64,000 bases of DNA from Zerene cesonia (GCF_012273895.1 NC_052120.1:8689967-8753966); one strand, 5' to 3'; shown: positions 1 to 10,728, numbered from the stretch's first letter. Numbers and translations: made by a program. Notes: generated by a model from the sequence alone, not told the origin.

Positions 1-210
1 CTTCGTTAGGATACAAATGCCACCCTCACTGACCACCTTTTAGCATAACGCTGGTAACTAACATTTGTACATACAAACCCACGTCAAAATTTATACATTT
101 TACAATGTATGCACACCTGTGGATGAACCGGGTAAGATTATAAAATGTTCTCAGACTTAGTGACTCTGTTCGAGTTTCAAAACTGTTTGACCAACTTCAT
201 CTCAACTAAT

Positions 211-610
211 TCTCTATTTAATTTTTAGTTTTATAGCATTGAAATGCTTTATAAATTAGAAATTTTGAAAGAATAGAAAAAATTTGATCACGAGGCAGGA
301 TTTGAACCTGCGTATCTTGCCTAACCGTAGCAACGCCTAGCCTCTCGGTCACCCGTGATCCTGCCACAGTAATCGAATTTCTTCTATTCTTTCGGTTTCA
401 TGTGCCTAAGGGGCACCCCACGCCATCTATTGAGATGATTAAGAACCATCACAACCAATACGAAACATTATTTCAATGATTACAATATTGTATCGATGGA
501 ACGCGGCCTTTGTTAAATTTAATTTTTAGTTTTATAGCATTGAAATGCTTTATAAATTAGAAATTTTGAAAGAATAGAAAAAATTTTTCAAAATTTCTAA
601 GTCTCTATTT
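211..610 (-). repeat. tRNA-derived SINE, copy 1 (apparently dimeric)
   Basis: A tRNA-like block on the minus strand (286-360) starts and ends with GATC and has a long acceptor-like stem, an A-box-like GTGACCGAGAGGC and a B-box-like GGTTCAAATCC. It is joined to an AT-rich 3' segment that occurs twice in the same direction (about 218-285 and 516-585), so the insertion looks dimeric. TCTCTATTT flanks it at 211-219 and 602-610, a plausible target-site duplication. Related copies lie near 30.7 kb, 42.4 kb and 57.9 kb. It is not a working tRNA gene: no normal anticodon arm can be drawn. Confidence 0.7.
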
Positions 611-821
611 GTTTATTTTCGTAAACAAATCTATTTATAGACTACAAATAGGCGCCTTCCATTCCATAGCACTGGATAAACAACACGCCGTGGATGGATA
701 TCTATGAGTAATAAAAAATTACGTACAAGTTTTGAATAAGATTTTACATCTCTCAAATGCTTAACAACACAGATAGAAGTATTGTCAAATCTTTATGAAA
801 AGCAAGAAATGCGAAGGCGGA

Positions 822-1821
822 NNNNNNNNNNNNNNNNNNNNNNNNNNNNNNNNNNNNNNNNNNNNNNNNNNNNNNNNNNNNNNNNNNNNNNNNNNNNNNN
901 NNNNNNNNNNNNNNNNNNNNNNNNNNNNNNNNNNNNNNNNNNNNNNNNNNNNNNNNNNNNNNNNNNNNNNNNNNNNNNNNNNNNNNNNNNNNNNNNNNNN
1001 NNNNNNNNNNNNNNNNNNNNNNNNNNNNNNNNNNNNNNNNNNNNNNNNNNNNNNNNNNNNNNNNNNNNNNNNNNNNNNNNNNNNNNNNNNNNNNNNNNNN
1101 NNNNNNNNNNNNNNNNNNNNNNNNNNNNNNNNNNNNNNNNNNNNNNNNNNNNNNNNNNNNNNNNNNNNNNNNNNNNNNNNNNNNNNNNNNNNNNNNNNNN
1201 NNNNNNNNNNNNNNNNNNNNNNNNNNNNNNNNNNNNNNNNNNNNNNNNNNNNNNNNNNNNNNNNNNNNNNNNNNNNNNNNNNNNNNNNNNNNNNNNNNNN
1301 NNNNNNNNNNNNNNNNNNNNNNNNNNNNNNNNNNNNNNNNNNNNNNNNNNNNNNNNNNNNNNNNNNNNNNNNNNNNNNNNNNNNNNNNNNNNNNNNNNNN
1401 NNNNNNNNNNNNNNNNNNNNNNNNNNNNNNNNNNNNNNNNNNNNNNNNNNNNNNNNNNNNNNNNNNNNNNNNNNNNNNNNNNNNNNNNNNNNNNNNNNNN
1501 NNNNNNNNNNNNNNNNNNNNNNNNNNNNNNNNNNNNNNNNNNNNNNNNNNNNNNNNNNNNNNNNNNNNNNNNNNNNNNNNNNNNNNNNNNNNNNNNNNNN
1601 NNNNNNNNNNNNNNNNNNNNNNNNNNNNNNNNNNNNNNNNNNNNNNNNNNNNNNNNNNNNNNNNNNNNNNNNNNNNNNNNNNNNNNNNNNNNNNNNNNNN
1701 NNNNNNNNNNNNNNNNNNNNNNNNNNNNNNNNNNNNNNNNNNNNNNNNNNNNNNNNNNNNNNNNNNNNNNNNNNNNNNNNNNNNNNNNNNNNNNNNNNNN
1801 NNNNNNNNNNNNNNNNNNNNN
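822..1821. other. Scaffold gap (1000 N)
   Basis: The run is exactly 1000 N, the usual placeholder for a gap of unknown size. Any reading frame crossing it is meaningless. Missing exons of UGT A could lie here. Confidence 0.99.
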
Positions 1822-2579
1822 AAATTATTTTATAGTTTTTAGTTTGATGTGCTTGAAAAGCGTGTTTTTTAGTTTTTTTAAACTATATTTATTTATTATC
1901 TGAATAAAAATAACAAAAATTTAAGATAAAAAGTACCCAAAAAAACTCAGAAGTTGGAAAATAGTTGAAATACAATTTATTGTATGGATAATCAATACAA
2001 AAATTACATAGATACAAGACGATTTTCGTTTCATCAATCTTACGAAGTAGATAACTGTACCTAGTGCTACGGAAAGGTTGGCACGGTGTTATTCGAAACT
2101 AATTTCTTATGTCTTTTGAAATCACGAATAATTCCATATATGTTAAAGAATATCTTCAACATTCCGTTATTGACAAAGTCGTTCGCCCACTATCACCTTA
2201 AAACTTATTTCGAACTCAGAAAGTCGTTGAAAACAAAAAACAAACTGACCATGTTCTAATTCAGAAAATGAACCGTCGTTTTATTTCACAGTGGCAACTA
2301 CAGTGAAAATGAAATCTCATCGGATTGACATCGTTCTATCTATCTAGCTGCGCTATCCAGCTGATGATGCTTTGTAACCTAGCCTTTTTAAATGAAAAAC
2401 ATTTTTTCAATTCGACCTGAGTCTACAAATTGAGAAAGATTTTGTTGTTAGTTTGTTTATTTAACGATTATTCAGCCGATAAAATAATACCTTACCGTTA
2501 TATAATATAATAGAGAGTTATATAATATAATACATCCTTACCAATAAACATAGCCTATTAACAATTGCAAATAGCTTAC
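1822..2579. other. Sequence 3' of UGT A exon 1, no catalytic exon
   Basis: This stretch begins the first intron of UGT A. No UGT exon 2-4 homology is visible. The part at about 1964-2145 is clearly similar to 6070-6260 next to the UGT B pseudogene, which shows that the duplication that made UGT B included intron sequence. Confidence 0.6.
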
Positions 2580-3428
2580 CTTGGGTAGAGCGGTTTTTGT
2601 GTGATTTATGTGCATACCACCAACTTCGACAATCGCAGGAACTAAAGGCTTTTCTCCATTAAAAGAAAAATGTGTATTCAACAAAACCATACTCATATTT
2701 CTAGACAATTCTAAAGGCACTTCTACGCCGTATTGCTTTTCTATAATTTTCATCTCCGTCCTATGGAAGGAAGACATCCAGAACTTGGACATAGTAAGTA
2801 GTAATGTGTTTATCATTTTTTCAGCAAGTGTAAACCGGGCCTGTTCGGGCATATATCCAACTGGTAGGTATGACGGATTATAAAAAAGACCAAATTGATC
2901 ATAATACCAAGGCATTAACATACCTGACGATAAACCTATTATCGGGACCTTTATACCATGCACGTGCAGCAATCCAAGCATACAATCGCTTATAAAAGCT
3001 TCAACCAGAACGAGATCATAATCCTTTTGCAGAGCAGCGGTTAGTGGTGGAAAACTCACTGCCTTTTCACATATATCAGAAATCATAGTTTCCATCATGT
3101 TGAAAATGGCCAATACTTCTATAAATTTACCCCCAGGGCTTCTTGTTATGGAGTTTGGCTCAGGTATAATTGATAGATCGACCAATTCTTGTGTATCTAC
3201 TTTGATGAGATCTTGAAAACTTACATCAGTAAAATTTGCAATGGGTTCTTTTGAGGGGAAAAAAGATGCGACGGTAACTTGGTGACCGCGTTGAGCTAAT
3301 TTTCTCAAGAGTGGATCGAAGACCATATGATGACTTTTCCCAGGATGGGGAAAAAGTCCTAGAATTCTTGCACCGTAAACATCATTTGCAAAAGTTAAGA
3401 TGGAAAATATAACAAGTATAGAACGCAT
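2580..3428 (-). CDS. UDP-glycosyltransferase exon 1 (UGT A, partial)
   Basis: This exon encodes the aglycone-binding N-terminal half of an insect UGT, an ER enzyme that transfers a sugar from a UDP-sugar to small lipophilic substrates. The start at 3428 gives a signal peptide of about 19 residues, followed by ARILGLFPHPGKSHHMVF, with the likely catalytic His at residue 33. SDCMLGLL with Asp148 follows. The exon ends after residue 283 (LPK) at a good donor, AAG|GTAAGC, at 2580/2579, in phase 0 like UGT C and D. Downstream exons encoding the UDP-sugar domain and membrane anchor are not present between 1822 and 2579; they may lie in the adjoining gap, beyond the window, or be lost. The exon itself is intact. 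Subfamily UGT33/UGT40-like is a guess. Confidence 0.85.
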
Positions 3429-3607
3429 GGTGTTAGATATTCACACACTTACTGTATCACAAGCAAGCTCTCATTTGATCCAAACTGTGCACAATATATA
3501 AATTGATAATGTTTTATACTATTTTTCTTTATCTGATAAATTTACCTAAATTACACTTCAATATATTTATATCACTGATAGTCATTGTATGTCCTTATCA
3601 TTAAATT
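3429..3607 (-). promoter_or_regulatory. Duplicated upstream region of UGT A
   Basis: About 180 bp upstream of the UGT A start is strongly similar to the same region of UGT B (6616-6795), so the promoter was copied with the exon. Both copies keep a TATA-like GTATAAAA (3519-3512 on the minus strand) and the paired GATA-type motif TATCTGATAA. GATA factors are known regulators of insect gut genes; their use here is inference. Confidence 0.4.
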
Positions 3608-4744
3608 TTATTCAAAACTTGTATGTCATTATTTGTTATTGACTAACTGATGCCCGCGACTTCATTCGCGTGAACTTTGAAATGGACAACTAGAGGATTT
3701 TAAAAAAAGGTGATTCAATAATATAATATACAGATATAATACTTTTCTTCGCGAAATTCCCCAGCGGTGGCGAAGAGTGTGTGAGAGGGAGGAAGGTGGA
3801 ATTCCTCCATCGAAAAAGGGAGGATCCTTGACTTATTGAATGATGTTGGAAAGAAAAATTTCACGAGAAAATTTCACTTGCGCGATTCAGAAATGTGTCG
3901 CCACAAGTGCACTGAATTATCAATTAATTACATTGCAAATAAATGAGAAAATGCCTTTATAAACTATATCTTTTTTGGGCTTTTCCTATCGGAGCCAATA
4001 TATAAAGGTCGAAGGCGTTGCTGATCCTCGTAAAAGAGACTTTAAGTTGACCATGAAAAAAACAGCCGGTTGTCAGCTCAACAAGTTTTTATGCGTCTTT
4101 CCCTGTGACTTGTTTATTGTCATGGCAAGGCATGTAGTCACAGGGAACTGTATATGCTTAACTGAAAGGGAATACTTAGGAATGAGCAGTATGCGCCATA
4201 TGAACACAGTCTCACCGGCACCAGTCACCACACCCAGTTATGATTACAAGTACAATCATATTACGTTGTTAAGCGTTCACGATAAAGACGAGTTGAGTTA
4301 CCGAATAGCTAAATAGCTGGGAGCATTAGCCATTGTAGAAATTTCAATGATATGCCATCATCATTGAACATAAGTTATTTACTGTAAGTGCCTTGACCAC
4401 GTGGTAGTCCCAGCTTATGTTAGTTTATAATACAGTGAAATACGTGATATCTCTCATATCTACATTAGATATTACAGAACGCGATTATTAGAAGTCGACA
4501 GATAATACCCATCACACTTAGCAACGTTATCTAAGATATAATTTCTAGTTATTTTATAGTGTAGCTGGACGCTTGGAGATTCACAGTTGTGAGGTAATAA
4601 AAAGAAAAAAAAAACAGTCGAGTTGAACCCCCCTTTTTTTTTTTGAACTCGGTTGAAAATAGGTACAAAACTCCTCAGAGAATTATCTATATTTTTTCCA
4701 ATAATGGATGAAAAGACTAATTTACACATTCGTTTATTCGAAGA
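3608..4744. other. Intergenic, repeat fragment, no gene seen
   Basis: A fragment starting GCCCGCGACTTCATTCGCG (about 3652) resembles the reversed tail of a dispersed lepidopteran repeat. The 113-codon open frame at 3975-4316 has no ATG at its start and no recognisable domain, and I do not call it a gene. Confidence 0.4.
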
Positions 4745-4925
4745 TATATCTAGGGACTAATATACTTCCAACAAACTCATGAATCTCATGAATAAAGACA
4801 CTTACAATTTCATGTGACGATGTATTTTGTTGCCACTTTAGAAGCAAATAATAAAAAGATCGGTTTAAGCAACGGTTAGTACGCTAGTACATTGGATGGG
4901 TGACCAATTTTTTTACTTATTTGAA
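4745..4925 (+). repeat. Dispersed repeat with 5S rRNA-like motif, copy 1
   Basis: The segment is similar, in reverse orientation, to 8340-8690 (both share AAAAAGATCGG, TTAAGCAACGGTTA and ACTAATATACTTCCAACAAA). Inside it, 4870-4906 reads like the 3' half of 5S rRNA (GGTTAGTAC then TTGGATGGGTGACC) with a small internal duplication of TAGTAC. Confidence 0.55.
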
Positions 4926-5462
4926 TCCTTTTCTAAGCCCATAGGTAGTGTCGCAAATCTTCTTATTGTCTGATTTGGATTAAATACAATTAAAGATTAT
5001 GTTCCCTCATATAAAAGTAAATTGTACAAATATATCTGTATTTCGAAACATTATATGCCAATTAAAACTAGCATCGCCTTTAAATTCTATATTAAATAGT
5101 TAATATTAAATCGCAGTTTCTCAAATGAGTTCTTTTTACATACAGTTATTTAAATAAACTGTTCAATCTTAAGGGCAAAACAATATTATCAGACTCCGTT
5201 AACTACAACCACTATTGAATACGTCATAAGTCATTGATCTACATTACAGAACTATCATGCTTTAGGTTAAATTGGGCCAAGTTCGCTTCAGGGTTAACGA
5301 CATTAAAGGTTAACACACTGTCACTACAATACCGTAGTCCGTGAGTATCACGGTAGTACCACAGACAATATAATGCTATGGTAATACCTAGTATATTATC
5401 TGTGGTAATACTATCTAAATTACCGTGGTACGTATGTGTGAAACACATATTATACAAAACTG
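4926..5462. other. Intergenic, nothing recognised
   Basis: AT-rich sequence with short inverted motifs around 5330-5440 (GTGAGTATCACGGTAGTACC and related strings with ACCGTGGTAC). No supported gene was found. Confidence 0.3.
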
Positions 5463-5640
5463 GCTTTTGCCTGCGACTTGGCACGCGTTAATTCAGGAGT
5501 AGTTTAATAGATATTTATAAATATATCAATCTTCCTCTTGTATCCCTCTATTTATAAAAAAAAACCGCATAAAGACTTTGCGTAGTTTTAAAGATTAAAG
5601 CATGCATAGGGACATAGGGTCAGAGAAAGCGACTTTGTTT
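5463..5640 (-). repeat. Dispersed repeat with GCCGCGGGCAAAAGC tail, reversed copy
   Basis: Read on the minus strand it starts near AAACAAAGTCGC and ends in a tail of the CGCAGGCAAAAGC type. Plus-strand relatives lie at 19194-19370 and 23775-23966. Confidence 0.5.
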
Positions 5641-6264
5641 TTAATTAGGTTTTTTTTAATGAGAAATAATATAAAACGTACATTTAAATTGAGTACCATG
5701 CAAACGTCGCCAATAGGCGAATCAGTAAATTAATCAGTTTATTTTAAGGAAGCAGCTCAGATGGAAATAGCTGAAATTGATAAAATCTATACCACCTTAA
5801 ATTGTCAGAAGTAGACCAATTTGAAATAGGACAAAACGTAAAATACCATTTTACAAATAAAAAACGAATCATCAAAATTTGTTCTCACATTTTTGAGTTG
5901 AGTTGATTGAACAGTGAGCTGTGAAACAATCCATCATCTGCCACCGTTTAATTGTTTATTTATACATAGCTAGTTAACAGTCCGGAAGAAAGAAAATATA
6001 CTAAAATATATGTGGCAACTTAAATGAAAATCAATCGTTGTGCCAAAGAAACGCGGAAGTCGCGGAATTGTAGAAATATAATTTATTGTGTGGATACAAA
6101 AACAACGGGTGAAGTCACTCGTTCACACGAGCACACTCGAAGCTTCTTGTTCCATCAATTGTACGAAGTAGGATAACAGTAGTGCTACGAAAAGATTGTC
6201 ACAACGTTATTCGAAAATAATTTATGTTATACTTCTTATCAGTCGGTCAGAATCAGGTATAATT
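5641..6264. other. Intergenic and duplicated UGT intron sequence
   Basis: No gene is visible. About 6070-6260 is homologous to 1964-2145, the intron-1 start of UGT A, and abuts the truncated UGT B exon directly. Confidence 0.5.
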
Positions 6265-6615
6265 TCATATGTTATTAATCATCGCTTTCAAAGCGGTCAT
6301 TACTTCTATAATTTTACCCACAGGACTTTTTGTAATGAAGTTTGGCTCTGGTATAGCTGATAGATCTACCAATTCCTGAGTACCTGTTTTGATGAGATCT
6401 TGAAAACTTACATCAGTAAAATTTGCAATGGGTTCTTTTGATGGGAAAAAAGATGCGACGGTAACTTGATGACCGCGTTGAGCTAATTTTCTCAAGAGAG
6501 GATCGAAGACCATATGATGACTTTTCCCAGGATGGGAAAAAAGTCCTAGAATTCTTGCGCCGTAATCATAATTTGCAAAAGTTAAGACGGAAAATATAAC
6601 AAGTATAGAACGCAT
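6265..6615 (-). pseudogene. Truncated UGT exon 1 (UGT B pseudogene)
   Basis: The 116-codon frame starting at 6615 is a close duplicate of the first part of UGT A exon 1. It has the same signal peptide style, ARILGLFSHPGKSHH, and a nearly identical run to about residue 105. It then diverges and stops after MINNI. Sequence homologous to the UGT A intron follows at once, so an internal deletion has removed the 3' part of exon 1 including the Asp motif and the splice donor. No later exons are present, so a working glycosyltransferase cannot be made. The upstream region is retained, so transcription is possible. Confidence 0.85.
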
Positions 6616-6795
6616 GGTGTTAGATATTCACTCGCTCACTGTATCACAAGCAAGCTATCGTTTGATCCGAACTGTGTGCAATACATGAATGGATATTATT
6701 TTATACTATTTTTCTCTATCTGATAAATTTACCTAAACGACGCTTTAATATACTTAATTAAATGATGATTATTATATCCCCTTATCACTAAATCT
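6616..6795 (-). promoter_or_regulatory. Duplicated upstream region of UGT B
   Basis: Homologous to 3429-3607. It keeps the TATA-like GTATAAAA (reverse of TTTTATAC near 6700) and TATCTGATAA at 6717-6726. Confidence 0.35.
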
Positions 6796-6955
6796 TAATC
6801 AAATCAAATCAAATCAAAAATACTTTATTGTGCACCAAATCATACATAAATAAAATCTATAAATAAACTCTATAGAAGCACAACAGGCGGTCTTATCGCT
6901 AAAGTAGCGATCTCTTCCAGACAACCTGGTGGACAAGGAGACGCTATTAATGTTT
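6791..6955 (-). repeat. LINE 3' end with TCAAA-type tail
   Basis: On the minus strand the sequence ends in CAATAAAGTATTTTTGATTT followed by repeats of GATTT, the usual form of a lepidopteran non-LTR retrotransposon 3' end. The body GGCGGTCTTATCGCTAAAGT (6888-6907) recurs in degenerate form at 20240-20290. Confidence 0.6.
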
Positions 6956-7152
6956 AGTAAAAAAAAAAACACAGGGCAAAAGGTGCTAAAAAATAAATGT
7001 AATTATATAGTCATATAAATGTATTAAAGAACCATGAAAAAACATAAACATATTAATATATACATAGTTACACATATACACAAATACATACATAGGTAAT
7101 AATACATATAAAATACTACATATATACAATATAAAAATATATATCTACTTAA

Positions 7153-7174
7153 ATATATATATATATATATATAT
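7153..7174. repeat. AT dinucleotide microsatellite
   Basis: An uninterrupted TA/AT run lies in a purine-poor tract (about 7020-7220) that gives spurious Tyr-rich open frames. Confidence 0.8.
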
Positions 7175-7270
7175 CTACATACACATACATAGAAACAAAC
7201 AGAAAAATATAAATACGCATACATAAATCACACAGATTCAGCTAACACTAAATGTAGGTTCAAGTAAACA

Positions 7271-8270
7271 NNNNNNNNNNNNNNNNNNNNNNNNNNNNNN
7301 NNNNNNNNNNNNNNNNNNNNNNNNNNNNNNNNNNNNNNNNNNNNNNNNNNNNNNNNNNNNNNNNNNNNNNNNNNNNNNNNNNNNNNNNNNNNNNNNNNNN
7401 NNNNNNNNNNNNNNNNNNNNNNNNNNNNNNNNNNNNNNNNNNNNNNNNNNNNNNNNNNNNNNNNNNNNNNNNNNNNNNNNNNNNNNNNNNNNNNNNNNNN
7501 NNNNNNNNNNNNNNNNNNNNNNNNNNNNNNNNNNNNNNNNNNNNNNNNNNNNNNNNNNNNNNNNNNNNNNNNNNNNNNNNNNNNNNNNNNNNNNNNNNNN
7601 NNNNNNNNNNNNNNNNNNNNNNNNNNNNNNNNNNNNNNNNNNNNNNNNNNNNNNNNNNNNNNNNNNNNNNNNNNNNNNNNNNNNNNNNNNNNNNNNNNNN
7701 NNNNNNNNNNNNNNNNNNNNNNNNNNNNNNNNNNNNNNNNNNNNNNNNNNNNNNNNNNNNNNNNNNNNNNNNNNNNNNNNNNNNNNNNNNNNNNNNNNNN
7801 NNNNNNNNNNNNNNNNNNNNNNNNNNNNNNNNNNNNNNNNNNNNNNNNNNNNNNNNNNNNNNNNNNNNNNNNNNNNNNNNNNNNNNNNNNNNNNNNNNNN
7901 NNNNNNNNNNNNNNNNNNNNNNNNNNNNNNNNNNNNNNNNNNNNNNNNNNNNNNNNNNNNNNNNNNNNNNNNNNNNNNNNNNNNNNNNNNNNNNNNNNNN
8001 NNNNNNNNNNNNNNNNNNNNNNNNNNNNNNNNNNNNNNNNNNNNNNNNNNNNNNNNNNNNNNNNNNNNNNNNNNNNNNNNNNNNNNNNNNNNNNNNNNNN
8101 NNNNNNNNNNNNNNNNNNNNNNNNNNNNNNNNNNNNNNNNNNNNNNNNNNNNNNNNNNNNNNNNNNNNNNNNNNNNNNNNNNNNNNNNNNNNNNNNNNNN
8201 NNNNNNNNNNNNNNNNNNNNNNNNNNNNNNNNNNNNNNNNNNNNNNNNNNNNNNNNNNNNNNNNNNNNNN
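7271..8270. other. Scaffold gap (1000 N)
   Basis: The run is exactly 1000 N. With the gap at 822-1821 it isolates the contig carrying UGT A and UGT B, whose orientation relative to the rest is therefore not fixed by sequence. Confidence 0.99.
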
Positions 8271-8339
8271 TCTCTTACCTGTCGTTTTTCCGTTGCATCA
8301 GGTTTGAAATCACAACGATTCTAAAGAAGTTTCACTTCA

Positions 8340-8690
8340 AAAATTTGTCACCCATATATTTATAAACGTCTTAACCGTTGCTTAATCCCGATCTTTTTGT
8401 TGTTGTTAAACGGCAACAAATACATCACAGTAAAATTGTCTTGATTCGTGAGATTCAACCTGGTGGCCGAACAACAACATACCCGAAAATCATTATCAAC
8501 ACAATAACAATCAGTCTTTAAAAGAAAACAATTTGAGAGCAAATGAAATATGAAATCATAACTTTACGTGCGAATAATTTATCTGTTACGAAACCGAGGC
8601 GTTGACCCGCCGAGACCAGTTTGGGAGTCAGGCCAAAGTCAAGGGACAAGTTCATGATTTTGTTGGAAGTATATTAGTCACTAGATACAT
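8340..8690 (-). repeat. Inverted second copy of the 4745-4925 repeat
   Basis: 8340-8445 and 8650-8690 align on the reverse strand with about 4800-4925 and 4745-4790. About 200 bp between them is absent from the first copy. The 5S-like part is less complete here (ATGGGTGACAAATTT). Confidence 0.5.
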
Positions 8691-9019
8691 TTTAAATATA
8701 AAAATTTATATTCAACCACATTCTAAAATAATATAGATTGTTTTCACGCACATTTTTATCTATTTAAACAATTCAATCAATATTTACTCATTGGTCATAC
8801 TGAAGTATTAAACATAATCCATTAATAGAGGTAAAACAGTAAATAATTAAAATGACAGCTTTAACATATGAATGTATTACATATTCAAGTTCAAGTTGAT
8901 CATAAAAGTTGAAATCGGTCAAGACACTGGCCTACAGAAATAATGATCTTCCGTTTTACACGCGTGGAAACTAAGCAAAACTCAATAAGAACCAGTTCTA
9001 ATTTCAATGAAAATGTATA

Positions 9020-9205
9020 TCTATATATATAAAATTCTCGTGTCACAGTTTTCGTTGCCATACTCCTCCGAAACGGCTTGACCGATTCCTCTGAAATTTG
9101 GTAAGCATATTGGGTAGGTCTGAGAATCGGCCAACATCTATTTTTTATCCCGATATTCCTACGGGATACGGACTTACGCGGGTGAAACCGCGGGGCGCAG
9201 CTAGT
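9020..9205 (+). repeat. Helitron-like non-autonomous element, variant body
   Basis: It starts CTATATATATAAAATTCTCG and ends with the shared tail (TCCCGATATTCCTACGGGA hairpin, then CCGCGGGGCGCAGCTAGT). The body differs from the other six-copy family members in this window, while the tail is the same. A CTAGT end after a hairpin is the Helitron 3' signature. Confidence 0.6.
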
Positions 9206-9984
9206 AATGTATTGTTTTGCCTATGTTTATTAAATTTTCCGTAAGTTCTAGCTTTTACTCGGTTCTTTTATACTGATTCCTAACAGTATTAAAATGTAAA
9301 ATGTATAGTTATGAACTGTTACTGTGTTTTTAATGTAACATAAGCTTATGTTAGTTTGGTAGTAGTTATTTTATGCATGCGCAAAAACAAAACATAAACA
9401 TAAATAAAAATACATTATGGTGTGAAAATAACTTTTTACTTTCGTTAATGTTTAATCCGATTAATTATCATTACATTTCAATCGTTTTGACAATTTTTTA
9501 CACATAGATAATATGTTAAAGTCGCTAAAAATGTCATACTTCTTCGAAAATCTTTGAAGCACAAATTTTGTAGTCCACGCGAGCGAGGCCGCGGGTGGAG
9601 AGTTGGTTTCAAAGCAATTGGACGTCAAGTAGTGTTAATACACTACACTATTATACTACATACTTACTTCTATTGTAGTAAGTATGAAATTGTGGTTCGC
9701 TTTATCTGTTATTAGTCTGAGCTTGCAATCAGTTTGATATCATTATATCAACACCAAGTAAATATGAATAGATAAATAATTTAAGTAGATACCTATGTAG
9801 CAGTCGGATTGTATAAATCGCCGTATAACATAACAGCTAGCCGTTTCCAAAAACAGGCTGTTTTGTATTGTGGCGGGTCAATGAGCTGAAATAGTACGTC
9901 CGTCAGTCTTGGGTTGCGAGTCAACGGAGCACCGTAGTATAGTGTACGTAGTTTTTAAGAATAAAGCGAACGTCGCCTAACAAA

Positions 9985-10062
9985 ATGAAACCACCTGATT
10001 CTGAATACAATACTGTTGACGAAATTACAGCCCTGTTTTTAGAATTACTAGCCGTAATGTAA
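9985..10062 (+). other. 25-codon ORF behind a promoter-like stretch
   Basis: An ATG in good context (CAAAATGAAA) opens a 25-codon frame with no recognised family. About 75 bp upstream, CCGTCAGTCTTGGGTTGCGAG resembles the stretch before UGT D (CCGTCAGTCTTAAGTTGAGA at 29639), both containing the arthropod initiator TCAGT. It may be a leftover UGT promoter or chance. Not called as a gene. Confidence 0.2.
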
Positions 10063-10672
10063 TACGACGATATCTATAATTCGACTGCGACATCTTCGTT
10101 ATCAAGATTTATGAAACAATGAATTGGCAAACTGTCTTATCGACAGTGATATTGCATTTAATACAATATTAAACATAATCCCTTACTGCTAAGCTAATTT
10201 ACATCAACTTATATAAATATGCCTCAATATTTGTTTGATTTATCACGCAAAAACGACTTAGAGTATTGACGTTTATATCATACTGTTCATTCATGATACA
10301 AAGGCGATTAATTGTGAAATGATAATATTACGATATGATATATGTATTTATTTGTACAAAATACGTATTTGTTATATTACATATATGACTGTCGAAATAC
10401 CACTGAAATTTGCTTGCAATTTAACGCAGTGATTGTATTTTTCAAAGAATTTTTTTTTCTGCAACGTCCTTCAGGTTCAGAGGTGATGGAGCTGTTTTTC
10501 TATTATTATTACAATATCACGGTTTCGCATCGATGGATTATAATTTACCGAAAATATCACTATTTTTCGATAGGTTACGATCTCGGAATCTATCGGGAAT
10601 CTATCGCGGCGAGAATCTAATCTGCCGATGTTAACAATTTTACGGTAACAGATAAGTGTATCTGTTACTATT

Positions 10673-10728
10673 ATGGCACTTGGCTCTTGGACCAGGAGAG
10701 TGCTCCTGGTCCAAGAGCCAAGTGCCAT
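10673..10728. repeat. Perfect 26-bp hairpin with 4-nt loop
   Basis: Arms 10673-10698 and 10703-10728 are exact reverse complements, starting ATGGCACTTGGCTCTTGG and separated by AGTG. The outside bases do not pair, so the stem ends sharply. It has no recognised family. Confidence 0.9.

Noticed and set aside
286..360. Possible tRNA gene (also 30941-31014 and 42467-42542)
   Set aside because: Stem lengths and the anticodon arm do not fit a tRNA, and all copies lie inside the same repeat with target-site duplications.
782..1903. Long open frames across the first N run
   Set aside because: They consist almost entirely of N and have no meaning.
3975..4316. 113-codon open frame
   Set aside because: It has no ATG at its start, no family resemblance, and lies in repeat-flanked intergenic sequence.
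7024..7224. 66-codon minus-strand frame rich in Tyr
   Set aside because: It is the translation of an AT microsatellite tract.
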